From the NCBI GenBank assembly GCA_000996275.1, contig LCEG01000003.1:62001-126000 (forward strand): a stretch of 64,000 bases of DNA. Direction: 5' to 3'. The position numbers and the translations under genes are program-made. The stretch comes from a candidate division TM6 bacterium GW2011_GWE2_42_60. GTDB taxonomy: Bacteria; Babelota; Babeliae; Babelales; Babelaceae. The notes below the pieces were generated by a model that did not search any database, was not told the DNA's origin, and worked only from the letters and a program-made list of their open reading frames with translations. Below are positions 20,443 through 29,685 of this stretch, one piece after another (the stretch's first letter is position 1; each line of letters opens with the position of its first letter).

Positions 20443-20925
20443 TTACGACTGAAAAGCTTTAAAAAGCGTATCGTACAAATCCATAAGATCTCGGGTAATA
20501 AGTCTTGAACTTGCAACAATTGGTAAGAAATTTGTATCCCCTTTAAAACGAGGGACCACATGAACATGCAGATGCTCAGGAATACTTCCCCCTGCACATC
20601 CATCTCCAAGATTAATGCCCGTATTGATCCCCTGGCAACCAAGTGCCGTATATAACACCATAATTGCCTGGTTCATAATATCAATAATCTCATGCCGCTC
20701 TTCGGGAGAAAGATCTGCAAAAATCCCCGTGTGTTTATAGGGAATAATCAACAAATGCCCAGCATTATAAGGATGTAAACAGAGCACTAACGCACAGGTT
20801 TTGAAACGTTTTATGACAAGATTTTCACGATCATTGTGCGCAAGAAATGCAACACAGAACGGGCAGGCTTCTGTAGGTAGTTTTCTTTTGTAGTTCTTAC
20901 GCCAGGGAATATAGAGAATGCTCAT
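20443..20925 (-). CDS. HIT-family nucleotide hydrolase/transferase
   Basis: This 160-residue protein carries the histidine triad His-Leu-His-Val-His-Val-Val in the segment PEHLHVHVVPR, and the upstream LCLHPYNAGHLLIIPYKH strand typical of HIT proteins. The N-terminal CPFC could bind zinc. It resembles the Ap4A phosphorylase-like/HIT branch rather than the shorter HINT branch. The ATG at 20925 fits the family N-terminus (Tyr-x-Pro-Trp-Arg), and the upstream Met at 20955 is less likely. It lies downstream of the tRNA gene on the same strand. Confidence 0.88.
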   Translation of the reverse strand: MSILYIPWRKNYKRKLPTEACPFCVAFLAHNDRENLVIKRFKTCALVLCLHPYNAGHLLIIPYKHTGIFADLSPEERHEIIDIMNQAIMVLYTALGCQGINTGINLGDGCAGGSIPEHLHVHVVPRFKGDTNFLPIVASSRLITRDLMDLYDTLFKAFQS

Positions 20926-20969
20926 GATCGATTTAGCCTCAGGAGAATTTACCACTCACTCTGCCTTAG

Positions 20970-21046
<77 letters not shown>

Positions 21047-21112
21047 GCCTTCTACGTTTTACTATACACAAGAAAGAGCGTCGAAACAATACATCTTTTC
21101 CAAAGAAAACGA

Positions 21113-22627
21113 CTAGTCTCTTGCTACAAACACAGTCATAAATTCCTGCGCAGCCTCACGAAGGCCGTTCAACGTCTCTGGCGAAATATCTTTCGTCTCT
21201 TGAATCGATTTATACAAAGGTTCATACACAGACTTAATGTAACTCATAAACTGCAACGCACAATTGCGAACCTGTGCTCGTGGCACATCATCCAAAAAGT
21301 TTTCTCGTAAAAGAAAGAGTTGTAATGCCTGATCAATAAATGAGAGTGTTGCAAACTGGGGCTGCTTTAAAAGCTCAACGACCACCCCTCCACGCGCAAG
21401 ACGTTTTTGAGAAACAGCATCAAGCTCAGACCCAAACTGCGAAAATGCCAACAGCTCATTGTATTGCGCCAATTCAAGACGCAAAGCACGAGTCATTTTT
21501 TTAATAGCTTTTGTCTGCGCAGCGCCACCAACACGCGAAACCGAAAGTTCAACGTTTACTGCAGGGCGAACACCTGCATTAAAAAGTTTTGTATCAAGGA
21601 AAATCTGACCATCGGTAATCGAAATCAAATTCGTCGGAATATATGCCGTAATATCATCACCTTGAATCTGAACAATCGGCAATGCGGTCAAAGACCCGCC
21701 TTTTAAAAGTTTTCCTGCCCGCTCCAAAAGACGCGAGTGCAAATAAAAAACATCACCTGGATAAGCTTCACGACCTGGTGGTCGACGCATTAAAAGTGAA
21801 ATTTCTCGATAAGCGGTCGCATGATTACTTAAATCATCATAGATAATAAGAACGTCTTTTGCCTGTTCGCGAAAATACTCACCTATGGTCGTTGCAACAT
21901 AAGGAGCTAAATAACGATTAAGCGCTGAAGTGCTTGCATCTGCAGAAACAACAACCGTGTACTCAAGCGCTCCATTTTCTTCAAGTAACCGTACAATCCG
22001 AGCAAGATTTGCTTGACGTTGACCAATAGAGACATAGACGCAGATGACATTTTTCCCTTTTTGATGCAAAACGGCATCAAGTGCAAGCGCTGTTTTTCCC
22101 GTACTCCGATTCCCAACGATCAATTCACGCTGGCCACGACCAATCGGAACAAGCGCATCAACCGCTGCAATACCCGTTTCGAGTGGCTCATCGATCGGAC
22201 TCCGTTCAATAATCCCGGGAATATCGACTTCAATCGGATGGTAATCAGCTGCATTAAGATCTCCGAGTGCATCAATAGGAATGCCAATAGCATTGAGTAC
22301 ACGTCCCAAAAGCTTTTCCCCGACAGGAGCTTTAAAAACACCACCTGTACGTCGAACAACCTCTTGTTCATTCACAGGAATGTGACTGTAGAGCAAAAAG
22401 GCAACCAGATGGTCTTCTTTTAGATCTAAAACAATTCCCTGATTTCCACCTTCAAACTGAAGGAGTTCGCCATAGACCGCCGAAGAAAGCCCATGGATAC
22501 GACAATTTTCATCACCTACTTGAACGACACGTCCAATATCCTGAAGCTCCTTACTTCCCTTTTCTTTTTCAAGCGCACGTAATGACTGCTCGAATAAAGA
22601 AACAAGATCAGTACTTTTAATCTCCAT
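21113..22627 (-). CDS. atpA: ATP synthase F1 subunit alpha
   Basis: This is the non-catalytic nucleotide-binding subunit of F1. The 504 residues match the family. The P-loop is GNRSTGKT (usual GDRQTGKT) and the segment SVSRVGGAAQTKAIKK is the conserved alpha signature. It follows atpH by 10 bases. The expected downstream atpG, atpD and atpC are absent; a tRNA gene comes next, so the remaining F1 genes must lie elsewhere. Confidence 0.97.
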   Translation of the reverse strand: MEIKSTDLVSLFEQSLRALEKEKGSKELQDIGRVVQVGDENCRIHGLSSAVYGELLQFEGGNQGIVLDLKEDHLVAFLLYSHIPVNEQEVVRRTGGVFKAPVGEKLLGRVLNAIGIPIDALGDLNAADYHPIEVDIPGIIERSPIDEPLETGIAAVDALVPIGRGQRELIVGNRSTGKTALALDAVLHQKGKNVICVYVSIGQRQANLARIVRLLEENGALEYTVVVSADASTSALNRYLAPYVATTIGEYFREQAKDVLIIYDDLSNHATAYREISLLMRRPPGREAYPGDVFYLHSRLLERAGKLLKGGSLTALPIVQIQGDDITAYIPTNLISITDGQIFLDTKLFNAGVRPAVNVELSVSRVGGAAQTKAIKKMTRALRLELAQYNELLAFSQFGSELDAVSQKRLARGGVVVELLKQPQFATLSFIDQALQLFLLRENFLDDVPRAQVRNCALQFMSYIKSVYEPLYKSIQETKDISPETLNGLREAAQEFMTVFVARD

Positions 22628-22637
22628 AAGTGCATCC

Positions 22638-23150
22638 TTATCGTTTCTGCTCTATCGCTTGAAGTTTGCATGAAATGGAATCTTCCCACATCAGCAAATC
22701 TCCTTCAAGACGAATACCTGCAATTAAACTTTTATCTATTTTTGTCTCAAAAAAGAAATGCTGCCCAGACGTTTTTTCTACAAAAGCTTCAAGCTCTTGT
22801 TTCTGCTCATCCAACAAAGCGTGTGATGAAGAGACTTTCGCAAAAAAAACCTTATGTTTTTGCTCGTAACAATACACAAAACTTCTCAAAACATCGGAAA
22901 TCAGCTCATCGCGCCGATGCTTTTGTAAAAGAGCAATAATCAAATCAAAACGGCACTGTTGAACTTGATATATCTCAAAAAGCTGCTCATAAAATGACGC
23001 GGAGACTCCGACAAGTTCCGTTTTAAGCTGTATCAAAAAAAGTGTCATGGCATGAAGACGAACCACAAGCTCCTCATTGTAGGGACAATCTACCTCACGC
23101 AAAAGCGCTTGTGCATAACGTATTGATAGAAATTCATGAACGACGTCCAT
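22638..23150 (-). CDS. atpH: ATP synthase subunit delta (OSCP)
   Basis: This 170-residue protein links F1 to the stator. It has the N-terminal helical bundle beginning with an ISxRYAxALL-like segment (LSIRYAQALL) and the C-terminal IxKSLIAGIRLEGDLLMWEDSI strand typical of delta. The ATG at 23150 is preferred because GGGGAGG precedes it; this overlaps the atpF stop by 17 bases. It lies in the atpE-F-F-H-A order. Confidence 0.88.
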   Translation of the reverse strand: MDVVHEFLSIRYAQALLREVDCPYNEELVVRLHAMTLFLIQLKTELVGVSASFYEQLFEIYQVQQCRFDLIIALLQKHRRDELISDVLRSFVYCYEQKHKVFFAKVSSSHALLDEQKQELEAFVEKTSGQHFFFETKIDKSLIAGIRLEGDLLMWEDSISCKLQAIEQKR

Positions 23151-23649
23151 GCCCCTCCCCCTCGCACTGAGTAGTTTTTCCAAGCTCTTCAAAAACTCTT
23201 TTTATGTAAAGCTCCCCCGTCTCATCTGTCTGATATTGGTCATACAGCTCAAGACGCGCTTTTGCAAGAGCATGTGGAACAATACGCGCTTCTACGCGCA
23301 TTTCAACCATCCGGGCATATTGCTCTTTCTCGCGTTTTTCAACTCTTTCTTGAATACGCTCTATCTCTCGCTTCTTCTCATCAACCAAAACTGCTTCCGA
23401 CTTTTTCCAGAACTCAACTTTCTCAGAAAGACTCCGATAATCAGCCTCTCGCTTGTTCCGCTTTATCGCTATGCCGGCCAATGTTTGCGCAAGCTCACGT
23501 TGTTCTAAAAGATTATGCTCACCATCAGCTCGTTTTTTCTGAAGCTCTCCTGCAATCTGCGGTCGCAAATAACGTTTATACGCAACAAAAAAAACACTCA
23601 CTAAGACTGCTGTATTTAACAAAGAAAAAATCTGATCCAAAAACATCAC
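23134..23649 (-). CDS. atpF: ATP synthase F0 subunit b
   Basis: This 171-residue stator protein has one N-terminal membrane segment (about 8-24) followed by a long charged coiled coil (about 35-130). The segment ending YKRYLRPQI matches the b-subunit membrane exit. The start overlaps the preceding b-like gene by four bases (ATGA). Having two consecutive b-type genes suggests a b/b' heterodimeric stator. Confidence 0.8.
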   Translation of the reverse strand: MMFLDQIFSLLNTAVLVSVFFVAYKRYLRPQIAGELQKKRADGEHNLLEQRELAQTLAGIAIKRNKREADYRSLSEKVEFWKKSEAVLVDEKKREIERIQERVEKREKEQYARMVEMRVEARIVPHALAKARLELYDQYQTDETGELYIKRVFEELGKTTQCEGEGHGRRS

Positions 23650-24023
23650 GACCTTCCCTTCTCTACGACATTCACAATGACATTTTTCACATCAGTAATA
23701 AGTCGCTTCTCATCATCATCCGACAACCGAGTAACAAGAGGCTTAGACTGTCGCTTTATCGGCAACACACGTGCTTTCACAAGCAAGGGAATACGCGAGC
23801 GTAATACATGACAATGACGACTCCATTGTTCTTTAACCATCGCATCTTGTAGCTCAACTTCTTCGTGAAGAAGGGTGAGATCGCGCTGCATAGCGCGATC
23901 TGCATCATCAATACTTCGAATAACTTTAAGCCCTGGTTTAAGCACTATATGTTTAAGCAGAAAATAGGCCACAAAAAAATGTGCTATCTGGAGAAAGAGC
24001 AGTGCGTTAATAAACCCTGCCAT
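23646..24023 (-). CDS. ATP synthase F0 b'-like subunit
   Basis: This 125-residue protein lies between atpE and atpF. It has an N-terminal membrane segment (about 5-24) ending in LLKHIVLKPGL, which resembles the membrane exit of b subunits (xLLKRFLxKP), and a shorter helical, charged tail. It is shorter than a normal b subunit (~160), so it is either a b' partner or a degenerate duplicate. Its position inside the atp operon supports a stator role. Confidence 0.65.
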   Translation of the reverse strand: MAGFINALLFLQIAHFFVAYFLLKHIVLKPGLKVIRSIDDADRAMQRDLTLLHEEVELQDAMVKEQWSRHCHVLRSRIPLLVKARVLPIKRQSKPLVTRLSDDDEKRLITDVKNVIVNVVEKGRS

Positions 24024-24026
24024 ACC

Positions 24027-24278
24027 TCATCCCCGTGAAAAAAGGAGAAGTGCCCCAGCAATAAGCAATGAATAAATTGCTAATGTTTCAATAAGCACCA
24101 GAGACAAGAAAAGCGTACCACGGATATTTCCGCTGCTTTCTGGGTATTTACCTATGTTTTCACAGGCGCGTGATGCCACCATGCCTTGCGCAAGAGCCGC
24201 TCCAAGCGTCCCCATACCAATAGCAATTGCAGCACTGATAAAACCGGCTGCTTTGGCGATATACATATACTCTTCCAT
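24027..24278 (-). CDS. atpE: ATP synthase F0 subunit c
   Basis: This 83-residue hairpin of two membrane helices forms the c-ring. The polar loop has the Arg/Asn-x-Pro-like segment (NIGKYPESSGNIRG). The ion-binding Glu64 is in helix 2. Gln31 in helix 1, Thr65 and Tyr69 match the sodium-binding pattern Gln-Glu-Ser/Thr-Tyr known from Ilyobacter tartaricus, with the same spacing. The ATG at 24278 is chosen because GGAGG lies 9 bases before it; the ATG at 24287 touches that site. Confidence 0.93.
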   Translation of the reverse strand: MEEYMYIAKAAGFISAAIAIGMGTLGAALAQGMVASRACENIGKYPESSGNIRGTLFLSLVLIETLAIYSLLIAGALLLFSRG

Positions 24279-24293
24279 CGGGAACATCCTCCT

Positions 24294-25001
24294 TCAGAGT
24301 CTCATTTGATTTTCAGATCGTGTTTCAGCAATTGAAAGCCCCGTTTGCTTACTTACAAACTCGGCCACACGATCAGAAAGTTCTTTTTGCAATACACTAT
24401 TATTTTCAAAATCTTCGTCACAATCAAGTATCAAAACAGGAACATCTCGAATCACTGGTGCTATCTCTTTTTTATGCACAAGCCATGATTCATGCCGATT
24501 GTGGATAAGGGTTAAGTAATCAAGTTCAACTAATTTCTCTTCAAACCTATTACGCTTTGTAAGTCGCTCAAAACAGATACGTGGATCTGTTCTCAAATAA
24601 ATAAACCCGTGAGGCTTATCAACGCGATTTTCAACAAACCACGAAAACCAATCTTTATAAAGTGCCCACTCAAGATCGTTCATCAATCCTATTTCATGGG
24701 CATTTTGAGCAAAACAATAGCGATCAGCAAAGACCGATCGCTCGACAAGTAGATACGGATGCTGTGTCAATCGCGCATGCTGCTCGACCGATATTACCCG
24801 TGTAATAAACGCATACGTCTGAAACGTGTACGCCCAACGCTTACCATCTTTATAGAAAGCATCGAGTAAATTTTCACCCTCAATATTCTGCCATGCCTCG
24901 TGTGGCTCAAAAGCCAACTCAGCATTAAGTTGCTGCCCCATTAATCTAAGAAACGTCGATTTCCCCGCTCCGATGTTTCCCTCAACCACAAAAAACGCCA
25001 T
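24294..25001 (-). CDS. Deoxynucleoside kinase (dNK/dGK-dCK family)
   Basis: This 235-residue P-loop kinase phosphorylates deoxynucleosides with ATP. The Walker A EGNIGAGKST is at residues 7-16. The ERSVFADRYCFAQN segment carries the substrate-binding and catalytic Glu-Arg-Ser motif. RTDPRICFERLTKRNRFEE is the lid/Arg-rich region of the family. The ATG at 25001 follows GGAG. It is the first gene of the atp cluster, 15 bases from atpE. With tdk at 59271 it indicates nucleoside salvage. Confidence 0.9.
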   Translation of the reverse strand: MAFFVVEGNIGAGKSTFLRLMGQQLNAELAFEPHEAWQNIEGENLLDAFYKDGKRWAYTFQTYAFITRVISVEQHARLTQHPYLLVERSVFADRYCFAQNAHEIGLMNDLEWALYKDWFSWFVENRVDKPHGFIYLRTDPRICFERLTKRNRFEEKLVELDYLTLIHNRHESWLVHKKEIAPVIRDVPVLILDCDEDFENNSVLQKELSDRVAEFVSKQTGLSIAETRSENQMRL

Positions 25002-25164
25002 TGCATCTCCCCATAGCATTTAGGGCTATGATAAAATCAACTCTCAATCCTACGATACTACGCACATGACAAAAAATCGAATAGTTTGTCACTTTCGCAA
25101 AAAATTTGCTAGCTTGTACAAAACAAAACTGGCCAGCCCCTTATTGTACCAAAAAAGAAATTGT

Positions 25165-26802
25165 ATGAATATTAAAACCTTTTTTCATTATTTCGCCTGT
25201 TGTCTTCTTATGACAACCGGCTTCTCACACCCGTTACCCCACAACCAAAACCAAGAAGATTTTGAGCCTTTTGATCAAGCAGATTTCTTTGGGTCTAATT
25301 ACCATTACGACGAAGCTTTTAACGAATCTATCACCCGCAATGGGGCAACCCCCATTGGCATTCTTGATTTAATTACCAGCCCCGATTTACCGATCAATGC
25401 ACAAACTATTTTACAGCGCAACCTCTACCTCCGCACTAATCCTGTCAACGTCAGACCATTACTTGACCTTCCAGCCCTTCAGATGCCAATAAAGCATTAT
25501 TGCGATGAGCAAGTATCGCCCATGTTTACACTTTTTTACAATGAAACACGCCGCCAAAACTTCACTCCCTACAGCACAAACCTTGATAGTTATCTTGCTT
25601 TTACCAGTGCAGAATTTGCTGATCTTTACAAGCTTATTGAAGAGATGCTCCACGGAGATAGCCCCGATCCATTGCTTTTAAACCTTCTTCAAACTGCACA
25701 GCTTTTCTCACCTATTCGCTTTGAGGAGCGAAGAGTTGGAGGCGTTCTTTCACTTTTTAAACAGAGTGGCCGTTTTTCTTTTTACATGGGATTACCCGTC
25801 TATTTTATAGTCCACAATGTGAACATGAGCGACTCAGAGCAAAATGCCATTGCAAACTCAGATCTTTTTAGATACGCAGGAGCAGGAGGTGGTTCTTCCG
25901 CAGCCGTCGAAGCGTTTTTGACCGAGCACCTTGCTCATGATCTTTTTGGATTAGGCGATATGCGATTTCGCTTCTTAGCTGATTTTTATCGGAATTGCTC
26001 AACCTTCAAAATTGGCGCAGAACTTGCACTCCCAACCGCAACCACAATAACCGAGCGCTTTATCGGCGGCCCGGTTAACCGCTGTCCTGGGCAACCTAAC
26101 ATCGACCTCGTTGAGTTTGTGGACAAGTACGACAATAAAGCCAATGACCTCTCCTATCAAACAGATCTCCTCAATCTTGGCCTTTTCGCGCTTGATCGCT
26201 TTATTCTTGTCGCCGGAGACACACACCTTGGTGAACAACAACTTCGCGTCGGACCTCGCTTTGAATGGGATTATGAACACAGCGACTGCTTCAATCTCCA
26301 CCAAATGCTACTTGTTATGTTCCAACCTTCTTACCGAGCGAACCGCTTTTATAGAGAAATTAAAACACCAGAAGATTTTGACCGCGACTACACCGTCGAA
26401 GTAGATGCAAACGCAAACCTCCAGTTTCTTGAAGACCGACTCGCCAACATGCTCTATCCAATCAAAAAAGAGACGCATGTAGGAGCAACAACGTCTTGTG
26501 AATATTCTATTTCAGGCCAATGGGACCATGATTGCTTCCAGTGGGCAGTCGGCTATGATTTCTGGTATCGCTCTGCCGAAAAACTTTGTATCATCGATTC
26601 TATCAATGGAACTATTCCACTCGATACTGGATGTGCCAGTAGATTCTCGGCAACTGACCATAAAATCTTTGGATCATTCGCTTGGCATGTTGATGGGAAG
26701 CGTCATTACTTGGACCTTGGCGCCTCTTTTGATGGATCACTCGCGCGCAACGGAATCGGAAGAAGTTTCACTGTTGGCCTCTTCGGCCTTTTGACCTGGT
26801 AG
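25165..26802 (+). CDS. Exported outer-membrane barrel-like protein (paralogue)
   Basis: This 545-residue protein has a signal peptide (about 1-20). The mature part is rich in aromatic and polar alternating strands and ends in Leu-Leu-Thr-Trp. The last ~150 residues (GYDFWYRSAEKLCIID, then a HKIFGSFAWHVDGKRHYLDLG-like strand pair, cited here as a motif) resemble the end of the 8162 protein. The ATG at 25165 is preferred over 25066 because the signal peptide starts there. No known porin family was recognised. Confidence 0.7.
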   Translation: MNIKTFFHYFACCLLMTTGFSHPLPHNQNQEDFEPFDQADFFGSNYHYDEAFNESITRNGATPIGILDLITSPDLPINAQTILQRNLYLRTNPVNVRPLLDLPALQMPIKHYCDEQVSPMFTLFYNETRRQNFTPYSTNLDSYLAFTSAEFADLYKLIEEMLHGDSPDPLLLNLLQTAQLFSPIRFEERRVGGVLSLFKQSGRFSFYMGLPVYFIVHNVNMSDSEQNAIANSDLFRYAGAGGGSSAAVEAFLTEHLAHDLFGLGDMRFRFLADFYRNCSTFKIGAELALPTATTITERFIGGPVNRCPGQPNIDLVEFVDKYDNKANDLSYQTDLLNLGLFALDRFILVAGDTHLGEQQLRVGPRFEWDYEHSDCFNLHQMLLVMFQPSYRANRFYREIKTPEDFDRDYTVEVDANANLQFLEDRLANMLYPIKKETHVGATTSCEYSISGQWDHDCFQWAVGYDFWYRSAEKLCIIDSINGTIPLDTGCASRFSATDHKIFGSFAWHVDGKRHYLDLGASFDGSLARNGIGRSFTVGLFGLLTW

Positions 26803-26832
26803 CACATAATACATTCGCTTTAGGAGATAACA

Positions 26833-27519
26833 ATGAAAAAAACATACCTTTTTTGCGCAAGCCTCTCATTTCTTTTAACTTTAAACAGCCAAGCAAAACT
26901 CGCACCAATCGCTATGGATTCTACCATCTTACATTTTGTTGATACTGCATCTTTTATCGATATAAAGCAGATTTTTGGCTATGCGAACAACCTTATTGGT
27001 GAACGCACTGGCTACAAAACAGTTGAACTTGCTGAACAAGCAACCGCTGCTTATGGAATAGATTTACCTCTTCCTCTTGCTGGAAATCAAGCGAATTTAT
27101 CTCGAATAGGCATCATTCTTTACCAGAATCGCTACACGACCATTCATGAGCTCGCAGAACTTGAACGCTCTCAACAAGGCGACCCTGAAGAACTTAAGCT
27201 TGCACTCAAACGGGCCGTTACTGCTTTTGAAAAATTCTCTGCTGATTACATCGAAGAGATACAGGTTGGGAAAGCGTATATGGTAAAGCTTATTGATCAA
27301 TGGAGTATCTTGCGCGATCGCCCAGATACCCCTCTTTGTGAGTGGAGTAAATTGAACCATAACGAAACAACCTCAATGCACCAAACAATGACTTCGTTCC
27401 ATATTTTTGATAGGCTTTTAGATGATTTGCTTATCTTTTTAGCGGATCTTGTACAAAATTGTCCAAAATCTCATAAAGCATACCGAGAGTCATTAAAGTC
27501 ACGTGGAGCAACAAACTGA
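26833..27519 (+). CDS. Exported hypothetical protein
   Basis: This 228-residue protein has a clear signal peptide (1-21, ending Ser-Gln-Ala). The mature part is mostly helical with many Leu/Glu. AGGAG lies 8 bases before the ATG. It lies 30 bases after the barrel-like gene and overlaps the recD2 start by 17 bases, so the three are likely one transcript. No family was recognised. Confidence 0.72.
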   Translation: MKKTYLFCASLSFLLTLNSQAKLAPIAMDSTILHFVDTASFIDIKQIFGYANNLIGERTGYKTVELAEQATAAYGIDLPLPLAGNQANLSRIGIILYQNRYTTIHELAELERSQQGDPEELKLALKRAVTAFEKFSADYIEEIQVGKAYMVKLIDQWSILRDRPDTPLCEWSKLNHNETTSMHQTMTSFHIFDRLLDDLLIFLADLVQNCPKSHKAYRESLKSRGATN

Positions 27520-29671
27520 AGTTTTATCGGGCGCCGTAGAGCGTATTATTTTTCAAAGTGCTGATGGCGACTTTGTCGTTTTTGTACTAGTCGCCTCCAC
27601 ACTTTCAACAACAGTACGCGGCTCTCTACCAACCATTCGCGAAGGGCAAGACATTGAAGTTGAAGGCTCTTGGACGACACATCCAAAATTCGGCAAACAA
27701 TTTCTTGCCACTCGATGTCTTCAAAAGATCCCCACCACGCTCACTGGACTTACTAAATACTTAGCCTCAGGCGTCATTCGCGGTATCGGCGAAGTCTATG
27801 CAGAAAAACTTATTCAGCATTTTGGTGATAAAATACTTCAGATTATTGAACATGAACCCCATCGTCTCAAAGAAGTTGGTGGTTTTGCAGAACGGCGTAT
27901 TGCCCTCGTTACAGAGTCATGGAAAACACAGCGCGAAACGGCACAAATCATGGTCTTCCTGCAAGACAAGGGCGTATCTCCTGCCTATGCCAATAAAATC
28001 TTCAAATGTTATGGCACTTCAGCGCTCTCAGTACTCCAAGAAAACCCCTACCGCCTTGCCGATGAAGTCTGGGGAATTGGATTTACTACTGCTGATGCTA
28101 TCGCAAAAAACCTTGGTTTCACCAAAGCAGATATCAGACGCCTCACGGCAGGAATTAGCTACGTATTCTCGACTGCTTCTGCGCAAGGGCATCTGTACGT
28201 AGAGCGTACAAAACTCTGGGATAAAGCAGCCCCCATACTTACTCTTGAGGCAGAAGAAGCACCGCTCTTTGAACAGGCATTTACCCTGCTGCTGTCGCAA
28301 GGAAAAGTCGTCTCTATTCCCTTTGAAGGGCTTGAATACCGAGGACTTGCAACTAACTATGAAACAGAGCAGGCATTAGTAGAACACATAAACCGTCTTT
28401 TAAAAACCCCATCACCAAAAACATTTAACAGTGCTCAGCTTTATCAAGAGCTTCGTGTACCAAAACCCGGCGAGTTTGATCTCCACGAAGGCCAACAGCA
28501 GGGCATTATGACTGCCTTAAGTAATAAAATTGCCATTATTACTGGAGGTCCAGGAACCGGTAAAACCACACTCGTTAAAAAATTAATCTCGTTCCTTGGG
28601 CGCGAACAGGTAACTATTAAGCTCGCTGCTCCAACAGGACGCGCTGCAAAACGCCTTATGGAAAGTACTGGCCATTTTGCAACAACACTACACAGACTTC
28701 TTGAGTTTGATCCTGCCAACGGCCATTTTGTACACAATGCAAGAAATACACTTAAAGTTGATTTTTTAATCGTCGATGAAGTATCGATGGTCGACTTATT
28801 TTTGGCATACTCTCTTATTCAAGCGCTCCCCTCAACTGCTCACCTTGTATTAATTGGCGATTGCAATCAGTTACCATCAGTCGGACCAGGAAACATTTTA
28901 CGCGATCTCATTGAAAGCGATAAAATACCGAATGTTATGTTAACCGAAATTTTTAGGCAAGCACGAAGCAGTCTCATTGTTGTTAATGCACACCGTATTA
29001 ATCATGGTGAATTCCCTACAACAACAGATCCTGAAGCCACGCTCAAAGATTTTGTTTTTATTAAAGAGACTGAACCTGAGAATTTACAAGGGCATATCAA
29101 GCGCGCATTTGAAGAATGTAAACGACGTGGTTTTCCTCCCGCCAGCATACAGCTTTTAACACCAATGAATCGTGGTATCGCAGGAACGCAGGTTTTGAAT
29201 GCATTTTTACAATCCTATCTTCATCCAGAACAGCGGCCAATGCTCACTAATTTTGGAACAAAATATCACCAAGGTGACCGCGTAATGCAGATTCGCAACA
29301 ACTATGATAAAAATGTCTTTAATGGGGATATTGGATCGATTGCCTCAATAGACCTTGAAGCTCAATCCCTTGAGGTCAAATTTGGTGAAAGAGTTGTTCC
29401 CTACGATGCAAGCGAACTTGATGAGCTTGTCCTTGCCTACGCAACGACTATTCATAAAAGTCAGGGGTCAGAATACCCCGTTGCCATTATCCCTCTTTTT
29501 ATGCAACACTTTATGTTGCTTCAGCGCAACCTCCTTTACACTGCAATCACACGAGCTAAGAAGTTATGTATCCTCATCGGCGAACCACGCGCTATTGCCA
29601 TGACTATCAAAAAAGAAGACGCCCATAAACGCATGACTTTTCTTAAATCAATGATACAAAAAAGCCTTTAA
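27503..29671 (+). CDS. recD2: RecD2-type ATP-dependent DNA helicase
   Basis: This superfamily 1B 5'-3' helicase takes part in DNA repair outside RecBCD. The 722 residues match RecD2. An N-terminal OB-like/HhH region (GVIRGIGEVYAEKLIQHFG) is followed by the helicase core. Motif I is GGPGTGKTT, motif II is DEVSMVD, motif III is GDCNQLPSVGPGN, and the UvrD-C-like motif is TTIHKSQGSEYP. The final VTRAKK-type motif (TAITRAKKLCILIG) is intact. The GTG start overlaps the preceding ORF. Confidence 0.94.
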   Translation: MEQQTEVLSGAVERIIFQSADGDFVVFVLVASTLSTTVRGSLPTIREGQDIEVEGSWTTHPKFGKQFLATRCLQKIPTTLTGLTKYLASGVIRGIGEVYAEKLIQHFGDKILQIIEHEPHRLKEVGGFAERRIALVTESWKTQRETAQIMVFLQDKGVSPAYANKIFKCYGTSALSVLQENPYRLADEVWGIGFTTADAIAKNLGFTKADIRRLTAGISYVFSTASAQGHLYVERTKLWDKAAPILTLEAEEAPLFEQAFTLLLSQGKVVSIPFEGLEYRGLATNYETEQALVEHINRLLKTPSPKTFNSAQLYQELRVPKPGEFDLHEGQQQGIMTALSNKIAIITGGPGTGKTTLVKKLISFLGREQVTIKLAAPTGRAAKRLMESTGHFATTLHRLLEFDPANGHFVHNARNTLKVDFLIVDEVSMVDLFLAYSLIQALPSTAHLVLIGDCNQLPSVGPGNILRDLIESDKIPNVMLTEIFRQARSSLIVVNAHRINHGEFPTTTDPEATLKDFVFIKETEPENLQGHIKRAFEECKRRGFPPASIQLLTPMNRGIAGTQVLNAFLQSYLHPEQRPMLTNFGTKYHQGDRVMQIRNNYDKNVFNGDIGSIASIDLEAQSLEVKFGERVVPYDASELDELVLAYATTIHKSQGSEYPVAIIPLFMQHFMLLQRNLLYTAITRAKKLCILIGEPRAIAMTIKKEDAHKRMTFLKSMIQKSL

Positions 29672-29685
29672 AACCGGAGCAAAAC

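Noticed and set aside
20353-20508. A 51-codon plus-strand ORF starting at TTG after rpe
   Set aside because: It overlaps the 3' end of the convergent HIT gene by 66 bases, has a weak start and no recognisable features.
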